Positions 1 to 6,392 of a DNA stretch of 8,756 nt are shown piece by piece. Position 1 is the first letter of the stretch, and the number at the start of each line of letters is the position of its first letter. The notes under the pieces are model-generated. The model made no database searches and was not told the DNA's origin. It saw only the letters and a list, made by a program, of their open reading frames with translations. The position numbers and the translations under genes were made by a program. The stretch comes from Roseburia sp. CAG:10041_57 (GTDB taxonomy: Bacteria; Bacillota; Clostridia; Lachnospirales; Lachnospiraceae): positions 1-8,756 of the forward strand of contig MNTL01000015.1 of the NCBI GenBank assembly GCA_001916965.1. The letters are read 5' to 3'.

Positions 1-246
1 CATCAGCAGTATTACCGTCTGCCCGAAAGCGGACCAATAACTGCCCGTATCCTGCACGACCAGCCCCGTAACGCAAACGGCCGAGGTCGATGTGAACAGT
101 GCCTCGTGAAACGGCGTAACAACTCCGGCAGTCGATGACAACGGCAACATCAATATCAGTGCTCCGAGCAAAATAACCCCGGCAAAGCCCAAAACAATCA
201 GCTTAAAGGATGACAGTCGCTTTTTTTTATGTGTAATTTCAGGCAT
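1..246 (-). CDS. ktrB: KtrB/TrkH-family potassium uptake channel subunit, N-terminal part
   Basis: This gene runs off the left edge; only the first 82 residues are visible. The product is the membrane channel subunit of a K+ uptake system (KtrB/TrkH superfamily), which normally pairs with a cytoplasmic nucleotide-binding KtrA/TrkA subunit. A short basic N-terminus (HKKKR, residues 6-10) is followed by a first membrane helix at about 14-35 that ends in LMLPLSS. A pore loop follows with FTSTSAVCVTGL (residues 51-62); Gly61 is the selectivity-filter glycine of the first of four pore repeats. The start ATG at 244-246 has a good AGGAGA ribosome binding site 7 bases upstream (254-259). The partner gene is not in the window. 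The first ~180 bases are about 55% GC, higher than the rest of the window. The family call is secure; KtrB rather than TrkH rests on the short N-terminus. Confidence 0.9.
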   Translation of the reverse strand, partial: MPEITHKKKRLSSFKLIVLGFAGVILLGALILMLPLSSTAGVVTPFHEALFTSTSAVCVTGLVVQDTGSYWSAFGQTVILLM

Positions 247-344
247 ATATACTTCTCCTGTTTTTGTTTGTTTACAAAGAGTATATTATGAAATATAGAA
301 AAACGGTGTAATGATCCGGTGTGCTGTATTAAGATTGCATTAAG
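247..344 (-). promoter_or_regulatory. ktrB promoter region with direct repeat
   Basis: On the minus strand a candidate -35 TTACAC and -10 TAATAT, 17 bases apart, lie about 50 bases upstream of the ktrB ribosome binding site. Just upstream of this promoter is a direct repeat, ATTAAG at 328-333 and again at 339-344. The 11-bp period is typical of tandem half-sites for OmpR/PhoB-family response regulators. A short inverted repeat TTTGT-TT-ACAAA (267-278) lies between promoter and start codon. These are visual matches; no regulator is encoded in the window. Confidence 0.35.
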
Positions 345-404
345 GCGCTCATTCATATTTTTTGATTCACCGGAAAACAGTTGATCTTCTGCCATAGCAA
401 TGCA

Positions 405-445
405 AACACAGAAACGGGAAGCCATTATAAATCCTGGCTTCCCGT
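405..445 (-). terminator. Intrinsic terminator of the GH27 gene
   Basis: A perfect 11-bp stem (414-424 with 435-445, arm ACGGGAAGCCA) encloses a 10-base loop. Read on the minus strand it is followed by TTTCTGTGTTT, a moderately T-rich run. It begins 11 bases after the stop codon of the GH27 gene and is the natural end of that transcript. There is no T-run on the plus-strand side. Confidence 0.75.
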
Positions 446-455
446 GCTTTGCCTG

Positions 456-1751
456 TTATTTTATCTTGTATACTTTCACTCCATGTGCCGGTACGACTGC
501 CTTCACTTCATTTCCTGTAATCTGTGCATCCGTCTTATCCCACAATTCATGCAATGTATAAGTCTTATCTGCTTCTAATTCCTCCAATGATACAGTCATG
601 GTCTGCTCTTCATCACCTAAGTTAAACAAAGCGACATGTGTGTCATTATTTTCACTGTTTACATTAATCCATACTGCTTCAGTCTCTGTACGTCTAAGCT
701 GCTTGCCTTTGCAATGCTCGCCCATCAATGCCAGCAGTTCTTCATTTGTAAGCAAAGACAATGTCCAATCATCCATCTTCGTCAATTCTGCACCGATCAT
801 CAGTGGAGAGCGGAACATACACCACAAGGTCATCAATGTCTTTTGCTCATCCTTAGTGAAGCGAGTCTGCCATTCACCATTTCCGAAGCCACCGCCCAAA
901 GTACCGACTGGCAGCATATCACAGTCAGGGAAGCATCCCTGTCTTACATGATCCTGCCACATCTCACAGCGCCAGAACATATTCTTTAACAGCTTCCAGT
1001 CGTCCCACAGATCATCTGTGATACGCCACATATTCGCATATTCGCAGTACTGCCATGCAAGGTCAATATGAGCCGGGCCCGGAGATAAACTAAGTACAAT
1101 ATCTCTTCCACTCTTTAAGATAGCTTCATGTAACATTCTTGTCTCATGCCAGCCATTAAAATATTCTTCACGGTATAATCTGCTGTCACAGATATCGTCA
1201 CATTTGATGAAATCTACGCCCCACTGCGCATACATGGCAATCAATGAGTCATAATATGCCTGTCCTTGTGGCGTATTCTTCACTCCATACATATCCGGAT
1301 TCCAGATACAGATAGAGTTTGCATCTGCGATCTCGTTTGCAATCGCTGTTGTACCCAATACTGCACAATGCTGCTCTGCTGCCTTTCTTGGAATACCTCT
1401 CATGATGTGAATACCAAATTTAAGTCCCAGACTGTGGATATATTCTGCCAGCTTGGTAAAGCCTGTTCCATCAGCAGATGACGGGAATCTCTTAGGGCTT
1501 GGCTGGAATCTGGAATACTCATCCATTTCATCATCCCCAAAAGGAATATACTGGTACTTATCTCTCTGTGTGCCTGCGTCATTGGAATACCATTCAATAT
1601 CAATGACAACATACTCCCAGCCATATTTCTTCAGATGCTTCGCCATATACTCGGCATTGGCACGAATCTGTGCTTCATTGACAGTCGTGTCATAATAATC
1701 ATAACTGTTCCACCCCATAGGTGGTGTCACTGCAAAATTGTTCTTGTTCAT
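456..1751 (-). CDS. GH27 glycosidase: alpha-galactosidase family, probable beta-L-arabinopyranosidase
   Basis: A 431-residue glycoside hydrolase of family 27 (retaining, clan D). An N-terminal (beta/alpha)8 barrel spans about residues 8-345, and a C-terminal beta-sandwich about 350-431. Visible family motifs are TPPMGWNSY (9-17), the nucleophile in FIKCDD (Asp185) and the acid/base in WRITDD (Asp247), followed by FRSPLMIG (313-320). The substrate-pocket strand reads VIDIEWY (49-55). Classical alpha-galactosidases have two Asp in the matching IDD; here the second is Ile52. Ile at this position is, as I recall, what marks the beta-L-arabinopyranosidase Abp of Geobacillus. No signal peptide is present, so it should act in the cytoplasm on imported oligosaccharides. 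The start is fixed by AAGGAGG 6 bases upstream. It is divergent from an AraC regulator, with a GH127 arabinofuranosidase beyond. Family certain; substrate inferred. Confidence 0.93.
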   Translation of the reverse strand: MNKNNFAVTPPMGWNSYDYYDTTVNEAQIRANAEYMAKHLKKYGWEYVVIDIEWYSNDAGTQRDKYQYIPFGDDEMDEYSRFQPSPKRFPSSADGTGFTKLAEYIHSLGLKFGIHIMRGIPRKAAEQHCAVLGTTAIANEIADANSICIWNPDMYGVKNTPQGQAYYDSLIAMYAQWGVDFIKCDDICDSRLYREEYFNGWHETRMLHEAILKSGRDIVLSLSPGPAHIDLAWQYCEYANMWRITDDLWDDWKLLKNMFWRCEMWQDHVRQGCFPDCDMLPVGTLGGGFGNGEWQTRFTKDEQKTLMTLWCMFRSPLMIGAELTKMDDWTLSLLTNEELLALMGEHCKGKQLRRTETEAVWINVNSENNDTHVALFNLGDEEQTMTVSLEELEADKTYTLHELWDKTDAQITGNEVKAVVPAHGVKVYKIK

Positions 1752-1863
1752 ATATAACCTCCTTGAATCTTTTTTGATTCTTTTCTTTCCTTCTCATTCT
1801 AATTGTAATATGATAGATATAAGGTTTCAAGAATACTTCTTTGATATGGAGGGTAATTTTTTG
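1752..1863. promoter_or_regulatory. Divergent promoter region between the GH27 gene and the AraC regulator
   Basis: For the minus-strand GH27 gene there is a clear candidate: -35 TTGAAA (1825-1830), a 17-base spacer and -10 TACAAT (1802-1807). This gives a leader of roughly 45 bases. In that leader GAATC (1765-1769) and GATTC (1776-1780) flank a T6 run, forming a short inverted repeat immediately next to the AAGGAGG ribosome binding site (1758-1764). It could be an operator half-site pair or a weak hairpin near the ribosome binding site. On the plus strand GGAGGG (1848-1853) is the ribosome binding site of the regulator, 10 bases before its ATG. Its own promoter is not obvious; TAATAT at 1806-1811 is a weak -10 candidate and would overlap the GH27 -10. 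Confidence 0.55.
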
Positions 1864-2709
1864 ATGCAGTATCATTACGGGAATTATGGTTTTATCCAAC
1901 ATGAACAAATGGAAGAGCTGCCGCTTATTCTGTTAGACACGGGGATTGAGAAAAGAACAGATATTTCTTACCATTACGATAACAGCCACCGTCTATCTTA
2001 CGGTGGCTATCTGATCCAGTATACCCTGAAGGGCTGTGGTATCTATGAAGAAAATGGGCAAAAGACATTATTACAGCCTGGTATGGGCTTTTTCGTACAA
2101 ATGCCGCAAAACAGCAGCTACTATCTGCCACAGTCTCCTGAAAATCAGGAATGGGAATTCTTCTATCTGCATTTTAATGGCAGTGCCGCCAAAGCATTCT
2201 GGAACACCTGTCAGACACAGGCTGGCTCCGTCTTTACCCTTCCCCTGGACAGCTCCCCTATTCTGCTGTATTTTCAGTTCTTTGAAAATTACAGAAGGAA
2301 TGGAAGTCTTGCCTTATATGAAAGCAGTGAATTTTTATATCGTTTTCTGGCGCAGCTTCTTCGGGAATTAGAGACTCCACGCTTAAATGAATCCCACCTG
2401 ATCGTACAGGCAATGCAATACATCAGGCAACATTTCGCCACTCTGGAAAGCATCAGTCAGGTTGCTGATGTCTGCAATATTTCACACGAACATCTGACCC
2501 GCTGCTTTCGCAAAGAAACAGGGCAGACTCCTTTGCAGTATCTGACGAAACTGCGCATTGAGCATGCCCTGTCCCTTTTATTAAATACCTCTGATTCCAT
2601 AGAACAAATCGCTATGAACTGTGGTTTTCAGAATGGCAACTACTTTGCAAAAGTCTTTCGCAAATATATGCAGTGTACTCCTGAGGAATACCGCAGACGT
2701 AATGGCTGA
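1864..2709 (+). CDS. AraC-family transcriptional regulator with N-terminal cupin sensor
   Basis: A 281-residue AraC/XylS-type regulator. The N-terminal half (about 30-120) is a cupin-like ligand-binding domain with the typical LQPGMGFF (70-77) and a WEFFYLHFNG strand (97-106). The C-terminal domain carries two helix-turn-helix units: SISQVADVCNISHEHLTRCF (196-215) and one covering about 244-277 with IAMNCGF and the family-typical CTPEEYRR ending. I place the start at ATG 1864 because GGAGGG lies 10 bases upstream. The longer frame, from 1738, would overlap the divergent GH27 start and has no ribosome binding site. It probably senses a sugar released by the flanking GH27 and GH127 enzymes and activates them, perhaps through repeats upstream of the GH127 gene; this is inference from position. 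Its stop codon directly abuts the stop codon of the convergent GH127 gene. Confidence 0.9.
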   Translation: MQYHYGNYGFIQHEQMEELPLILLDTGIEKRTDISYHYDNSHRLSYGGYLIQYTLKGCGIYEENGQKTLLQPGMGFFVQMPQNSSYYLPQSPENQEWEFFYLHFNGSAAKAFWNTCQTQAGSVFTLPLDSSPILLYFQFFENYRRNGSLALYESSEFLYRFLAQLLRELETPRLNESHLIVQAMQYIRQHFATLESISQVADVCNISHEHLTRCFRKETGQTPLQYLTKLRIEHALSLLLNTSDSIEQIAMNCGFQNGNYFAKVFRKYMQCTPEEYRRRNG

Positions 2710-4785
2710 TCAGAGCCTGATCCACACGCTCATTTCACCTTCGCCACGATTATTCCATGCATAATAAGGTACAAATACAGCCTGCACCGGTGTATCTTTG
2801 ACAGTATGATACTCTGTATAAAGGCTGTCCTCTTCCTGTCCGTATGCCTCTTCACGGAGAGCCGGCACTTTCAGGATTGTCATTGGATGTCCCATTTCTT
2901 CATTGACTGCCAATTCCACGTTCCATCCATCTTTGCCCTGCAATCTATCCATGTCTACATGCAGCAGATGCAGGTCTTTGCCATTATCAATTTCTTCCAT
3001 ACAGTAAGTAACAGGACCTCTTGTAAAGGCTACCTTGCCGATATCCTCGCGTACTCTGCTGTCTGCCATGACCATATGTACCGGCATTGGGAAGTTGAAT
3101 GTTACGCTGTCCCCATCCTTCCAGGTACCTGTCAGATATACATAGCCCTTCTCCTGTGTTCTCTCTACATCTGCTGTCGTAGTGATCTCTGCTTTTGCAG
3201 CATTACTCCAGCCTGGAATACGGAACGCCAGTGTACATGTGACAGGTGTGTCAGTTTTGATTGTTGCCTGTGCTTCACCAGACCAGGGCATTTTGCTTGT
3301 CATGTTCAATGTAAAAGCATCCCCGTTCACAGTCTTTTTCACTTCACTGCCCATATATAAATGTGTCCACAGGGTATCCTCGTTCTCTGTATAGGCATAG
3401 CTTGCCACAGAGCTTACAATTCTTGCAATATTAGGAGGGCAGCATGCACAGCCAAACCACTTCTGGCGCACTGATTTTACATGCATCTTGCGCTGATCCT
3501 TATGGCATGCCTCCGGCAGAACCTCCAGCGGATTGACATAGAAGAAGCTCTTGCCATCCAGTGCCATGCCACTCAGTACTGTATTGTACAGGGACTGCTC
3601 CAGCACATCTCCATAATGACTGTCAGCCTCTATCTCCAGCATTCTCCTTGCAAAGAAAGCCAGACCGATTGCAGCACAAGTCTCTGAATAAGCAGTGTCA
3701 TTTGGCAGATCAAACGGGAAGGAGAATGCCTCGCCCATATGAGTCGCACCAATACCACCTGTTACATACATCTTATCTCTGGTAACGCTCTTCCACAGAC
3801 GTTTACATGCCGCATACATTTCTTCATCATTGGTCAATCGCGCCACATCTGCCATGCCAGAATAGAGATAGACAGCACGAACTGAATGTCCTAAAGCTTC
3901 ATCCTGTGACTGAACTCTTGCATGTGCCTGATAATAAGAATAACTGAGTGGACTCATATCCGGCTTAAAAGGCTTACCCTCTGCCTTCGCTCTGGCTTCA
4001 TCCTCTAAACGGAAGTATTTCGGCTCTGTTCCTCTCTGATTCAGGAAAAAGCTGCTCAGTTTCAGATATTTCTCTTCGCCAGTTACCTGATACAGACGGA
4101 CAAGTGCCATCTCTGCGATTTCATGTCCCGGATACCCTTTGCACTTGCCCTCTTCCGGTCCAAAATAACTGTCTACATAATCAGCGAAACGGCAGGCAGC
4201 CTTTAAAAGCTTATCCTTGCCTGTGGCTTCATAGTAAGCCACTGCACCCTCTACAAGATGTCCCAGACAATACAGCTCATGGTGATCCTTCAGATTGGTA
4301 AAGGACTGATCCATACCATTGATAATATAATAAGTGTCCAGATATCCATTCTCAAGCTGCGCCGCACACACAATATCAATAGCTTCATCTGCTGTTGCCT
4401 CCAGCTTCTCATCTGGATGCTGTGTCAGAGAATAAGCAACTGCTTCGATCCATTTGGAGAAATCCGTATCCTGAAAAACGAAGCCATAGAATTTGTCATC
4501 ATCCGGGTGTTTCGGATCATCCGGCAAAGCTTCAAATCCTCTGAAGGTATAAGTCGGTGCTGTATAAGCGCTCCCCTTTGCCTTTTTCTCCTTCATCATA
4601 TTGCCAGCCACGCGGAAGTTATGCATACAATAGCTGGGGGCAGCTCCTTCTACACGGTCATTAAGTGCCTCCCACTGATATGGGATAACTTCGGTTCTGA
4701 CCAGCTCCTGCTCCCGATGCCAGAATGCATCCGTTACCTTCATATTCTTTAAGTCTACCGGTCTGCTGAAATACCTCTCATTCAT
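2710..4785 (-). CDS. GH127 beta-L-arabinofuranosidase (DUF1680 / HypBA1-like)
   Basis: A 691-residue glycoside hydrolase of family 127, the zinc-cysteine beta-L-arabinofuranosidases typified by Bifidobacterium HypBA1. The (alpha/alpha)6 catalytic barrel occupies about residues 10-460, and beta-sandwich domains follow. Zinc-site and catalytic residues match HypBA1 by spacing: Glu352 in GEAFSF (acid/base), Glu368 and Cys370 in SETCAA (zinc), and Cys448-Cys449 in FGCACCPP, the first being the nucleophile position and the second a zinc ligand. Conserved His221 (GHEIAEMAL) and His300 (LGHSVRAVY) are also present. There is no signal peptide, so cytoplasmic action is likely. Start ATG 4783-4785 has GAAAGGGG about 11 bases upstream, a rather long spacing. 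It has its own promoter region and converges on the AraC regulator with no intergenic gap. Substrates could include hydroxyproline-linked or arabinan-derived beta-L-arabinofuranosides; the exact linkage is not decided by sequence. Confidence 0.93.
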   Translation of the reverse strand: MNERYFSRPVDLKNMKVTDAFWHREQELVRTEVIPYQWEALNDRVEGAAPSYCMHNFRVAGNMMKEKKAKGSAYTAPTYTFRGFEALPDDPKHPDDDKFYGFVFQDTDFSKWIEAVAYSLTQHPDEKLEATADEAIDIVCAAQLENGYLDTYYIINGMDQSFTNLKDHHELYCLGHLVEGAVAYYEATGKDKLLKAACRFADYVDSYFGPEEGKCKGYPGHEIAEMALVRLYQVTGEEKYLKLSSFFLNQRGTEPKYFRLEDEARAKAEGKPFKPDMSPLSYSYYQAHARVQSQDEALGHSVRAVYLYSGMADVARLTNDEEMYAACKRLWKSVTRDKMYVTGGIGATHMGEAFSFPFDLPNDTAYSETCAAIGLAFFARRMLEIEADSHYGDVLEQSLYNTVLSGMALDGKSFFYVNPLEVLPEACHKDQRKMHVKSVRQKWFGCACCPPNIARIVSSVASYAYTENEDTLWTHLYMGSEVKKTVNGDAFTLNMTSKMPWSGEAQATIKTDTPVTCTLAFRIPGWSNAAKAEITTTADVERTQEKGYVYLTGTWKDGDSVTFNFPMPVHMVMADSRVREDIGKVAFTRGPVTYCMEEIDNGKDLHLLHVDMDRLQGKDGWNVELAVNEEMGHPMTILKVPALREEAYGQEEDSLYTEYHTVKDTPVQAVFVPYYAWNNRGEGEMSVWIRL

Positions 4786-4920
4786 TTGTCTAAATACCCC
4801 TTTCTAACGAATCATCTATATTCGGTGTCGTTTTGTAACCTGTCTTTCAAAGTAATTTTACCATACAACATTTATATGTAAAGCTATATTCGATTGAAAA
4901 GGTGTCGAAAAGTAAGGTGT
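4786..4920 (-). promoter_or_regulatory. GH127 promoter with duplicated CTATATTCG / GGTGTCG boxes
   Basis: The minus-strand promoter candidate is -35 TTTACA (read from 4877-4882) and -10 TAAAAT (from 4855-4860), with a 16-base spacer. Two copies of CTATATTCG (4816-4824 and 4884-4892, plus-strand reading) bracket the promoter 68 bases apart. Each is followed in the same direction by GGTGTCG (4824-4830 and 4901-4907); the left pair overlaps by one base and the right pair has 8 bases between. A further GGTGT lies at 4916-4920. One copy is upstream of the -35 and the other downstream of the -10, a layout suited to an operator pair. No intrinsic terminator for the upstream DUF4097 operon is apparent here. 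Confidence 0.5.
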
Positions 4921-5898
4921 TTACATTTCTTCAAATGCTACCTTAATGTTGGCATTGCTGGTATGAACTGACAGGCGTTTCGCAGCCGAATCACTCTGAT
5001 TCCATTTGGATGGCAGAGAATTCTTACCATTGCTGGTTCCACTTTCAATTGCATACTCTGTACCCTTGCCACGTAAAGTACCCTTGATAGATGCATTGCT
5101 TGTCTTTAGCTGAATGTCTTTCGCATCAATCTCTTCAAAATGGATAGAACCATTTGTTGTATGTGCAACAAGCTTTTCATCTGCCTGTACATCCTTCAAT
5201 CTTAAAGCTCCATTGGTAGATTCCATACATATCGTCTGCACTTTTGTATCTTCGCATTTCACTGAAGCATTGCTGCTGATCAGCTCTACGTGGCTGGCTC
5301 TTACATCATTACAGGTAATTCCACCATTTGTCGTATGTGCTTTGACCATCTCCGGCTTTGATATTTCTGAAATACGGATACCACCATTTGTCGTAGATAA
5401 TTCTGCCTGCATAACGGATTCCGGTATCTGGACTTTGATTGTAGAATCCACCCTTGAAAAACCGCCAAAGAAATGCATCCGTCTTTTACTTCTGTGTGAA
5501 AAGAAGAACATGCCCTCCTTCTCATAGCAGACAATTTCATCTATTTCATCTTTTTCACAATGGACATGCACCCGTCCATCTTCTGATGGTTCCAGTGCAA
5601 TTCCTCTATCTCTGGCTGATATCACAGCATGGGCAACAGGCTGACTGGATGTATAGTCATCCGATGAATCGCAGACAACGCTGACCTCTGCTTTTCTTTC
5701 TTCCTTATATTCCTTCTTCAGGCTGAATGCTATATTCTCAGGGGATTCCAGTCTGGAGATTACTTCCTCTTCATCCAGTCCTGCCTCTACACCATCACAA
5801 ATCAGTTCCTCATAATACTGTCTGATCTCTTCCCGTTCCTCTTTCGTATAATCAGGTATATTCTCAAATAATGTGTTCAGAAACTCTTCTCTCTTCAT
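4921..5898 (-). CDS. HAAS-domain + DUF4097 beta-solenoid-like protein
   Basis: A 325-residue protein of the HAAS/DUF1700 plus DUF4097 type that often accompanies PadR repressors; its molecular function is not established. Residues 1-62 are the charged helical HAAS domain (MKREEFL, then EEREEIRQYYEEL and LESPENIA). Residues 63-145 are a hydrophilic linker. From about 150 a ladder of short beta repeats carries a T/S-T/S-N-G/A turn with Asn at 171, 191, 210, 229, 249, 268, 290 and 315. Steps are 19-20 residues except the last two, as expected for one beta-solenoid coil per repeat. No membrane segment or signal peptide is visible, although many HAAS proteins have membrane helices. The start is placed at ATG 5896-5898, using AGGAG that overlaps the padR stop; the longer frame from 5952 would run deep into padR. 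It is the second gene of the operon, 7 bases after padR. Confidence 0.85.
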   Translation of the reverse strand: MKREEFLNTLFENIPDYTKEEREEIRQYYEELICDGVEAGLDEEEVISRLESPENIAFSLKKEYKEERKAEVSVVCDSSDDYTSSQPVAHAVISARDRGIALEPSEDGRVHVHCEKDEIDEIVCYEKEGMFFFSHRSKRRMHFFGGFSRVDSTIKVQIPESVMQAELSTTNGGIRISEISKPEMVKAHTTNGGITCNDVRASHVELISSNASVKCEDTKVQTICMESTNGALRLKDVQADEKLVAHTTNGSIHFEEIDAKDIQLKTSNASIKGTLRGKGTEYAIESGTSNGKNSLPSKWNQSDSAAKRLSVHTSNANIKVAFEEM

Positions 5899-5905
5899 TC
5901 TGCTC

Positions 5906-6241
5906 CTACCTTTCTGTATCCTGTCCCTCACTGTTAAAATTCTTTCCGACAAATGCGTAGATCTGCTTCATCTCATCCCATTCATCCAAGAAATCCTGTA
6001 TCTTCTGCACTCCCGTATCTGTGATCTGGAAATATTTTCTGGTTCGTCCATTATGCTCCATAGAATACGTCGTCACATATCCCCCCGACTCCAGTCGCCG
6101 CAGAATGGGATACATTGTTGAATCTGTTACCTCGATGCAATCTGAAACATCCTGTATGATCTGGTAGCCATACGAAGGACCTCTCTTTAAGACCGAAAGG
6201 ACGCATACCTCCAATACACCTTTCTTCCTCTGTGTGTCCAT
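5906..6241 (-). CDS. PadR-family transcriptional repressor
   Basis: A 111-residue PadR regulator, a short winged helix-turn-helix protein with a C-terminal dimerisation helix. Visible landmarks are GPSYGYQIIQDV (21-32), TDSTMYPILRRLESGGYV (39-56, recognition helix region), the wing NGRTRKYFQIT (64-74) and a C-terminal helix rich in acidic and aromatic residues. The start is ATG 6239-6241, 8 bases after a perfect AGGAGG (6250-6255). A GTG three codons farther upstream overlaps that ribosome binding site and cannot be the start. The gene is followed after 7 bases by the HAAS/DUF4097 gene, its probable regulatory target. PadR proteins usually repress their own operon and release DNA on binding a small molecule or, in HAAS systems, possibly a partner protein. 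The palindromic array over the promoter fits autorepression. Confidence 0.92.
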   Translation of the reverse strand: MDTQRKKGVLEVCVLSVLKRGPSYGYQIIQDVSDCIEVTDSTMYPILRRLESGGYVTTYSMEHNGRTRKYFQITDTGVQKIQDFLDEWDEMKQIYAFVGKNFNSEGQDTER

Positions 6242-6257
6242 GTTTATCACCTCCTAT

Positions 6258-6313
6258 TTGAATACTGTGTAATGTATAGTATGTATTGTATACTATGTAT
6301 TGCATAGTTTCAA
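6258..6313 (-). promoter_or_regulatory. padR promoter overlaid by three tandem palindromic operators
   Basis: The minus-strand promoter is -35 TTGAAA (6308-6313), a 17-base spacer and -10 TACAAT (6285-6290), followed by AGGAGG and the padR start. Three 17-bp imperfect palindromes lie across it: ACTGTGTAATGTATAGT (6264-6280), AGTATGTATTGTATACT (6278-6294) and ACTATGTATTGCATAGT (6292-6308). Centres are exactly 14 bp apart and neighbours share 3 bp. Between copies two and three, the base pair at positions 2/16 switches from G-C to C-G, keeping the symmetry. A fourth half-site, TTGAATACT, sits at 6258-6266 beside the ribosome binding site. The TATG...CATA-type core resembles known PadR operators. 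Confidence 0.7.
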
Positions 6314-6335
6314 TAGCGTTTATTTATTTGCATAC

Positions 6336-6373
6336 AAAAAGAGTGCTAATCTGTTTAAGACTCGCACCCTTTT
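6336..6373 (-). terminator. Intrinsic terminator after the DUF3800 remnant
   Basis: Read on the minus strand, AAAAGGGTGC pairs with GCACTCTTTT (arms 6364-6373 and 6337-6346), giving a 10-bp stem with one G-U wobble and a 17-base loop. It is followed by a run of five T (6336-6340, partly in the stem). It lies about 20 bases past the DUF3800 stop and insulates the padR operon from transcription entering from the right. Confidence 0.65.
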
Positions 6374-6392
6374 GATATTATCTTATATTAAT

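Noticed and set aside
198..425. 75-residue minus-strand frame upstream of and overlapping ktrB
   Set aside because: It overlaps the ktrB start out of frame, has no family resemblance and covers the ktrB promoter.
1738..1863. N-terminal extension of the AraC regulator starting at 1738
   Set aside because: It overlaps the divergent GH27 start codon, encodes a non-family hydrophobic stretch and has no ribosome binding site; ATG 1864 has GGAGGG at good spacing.
2708..2722. GATCAG-AGC-CTGATC hairpin as a bidirectional terminator between araC-type gene and GH127
   Set aside because: The stem is only 6 bp and neither strand has a following T-run.
2806..3360. 184-residue plus-strand frame inside the GH127 gene
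   Set aside because: Antisense shadow of a well-supported enzyme gene; Cys- and His-rich nonsense composition and no ribosome binding site.
4258..4752. 164-residue plus-strand frame inside the GH127 gene
   Set aside because: Antisense shadow of the GH127 N-terminal region with no recognisable domain.
5899..5952. Longer start for the HAAS/DUF4097 protein at 5952
   Set aside because: It would overlap the last 47 bases of padR, and the HAAS domain begins at the internal MKREEF, which has its own AGGAG site.
6242..6250. GTG start for padR at 6248-6250
   Set aside because: The GTG touches the AGGAGG ribosome binding site itself; the ATG at 6239-6241 lies 8 bases downstream of it and begins the usual PadR N-terminus.
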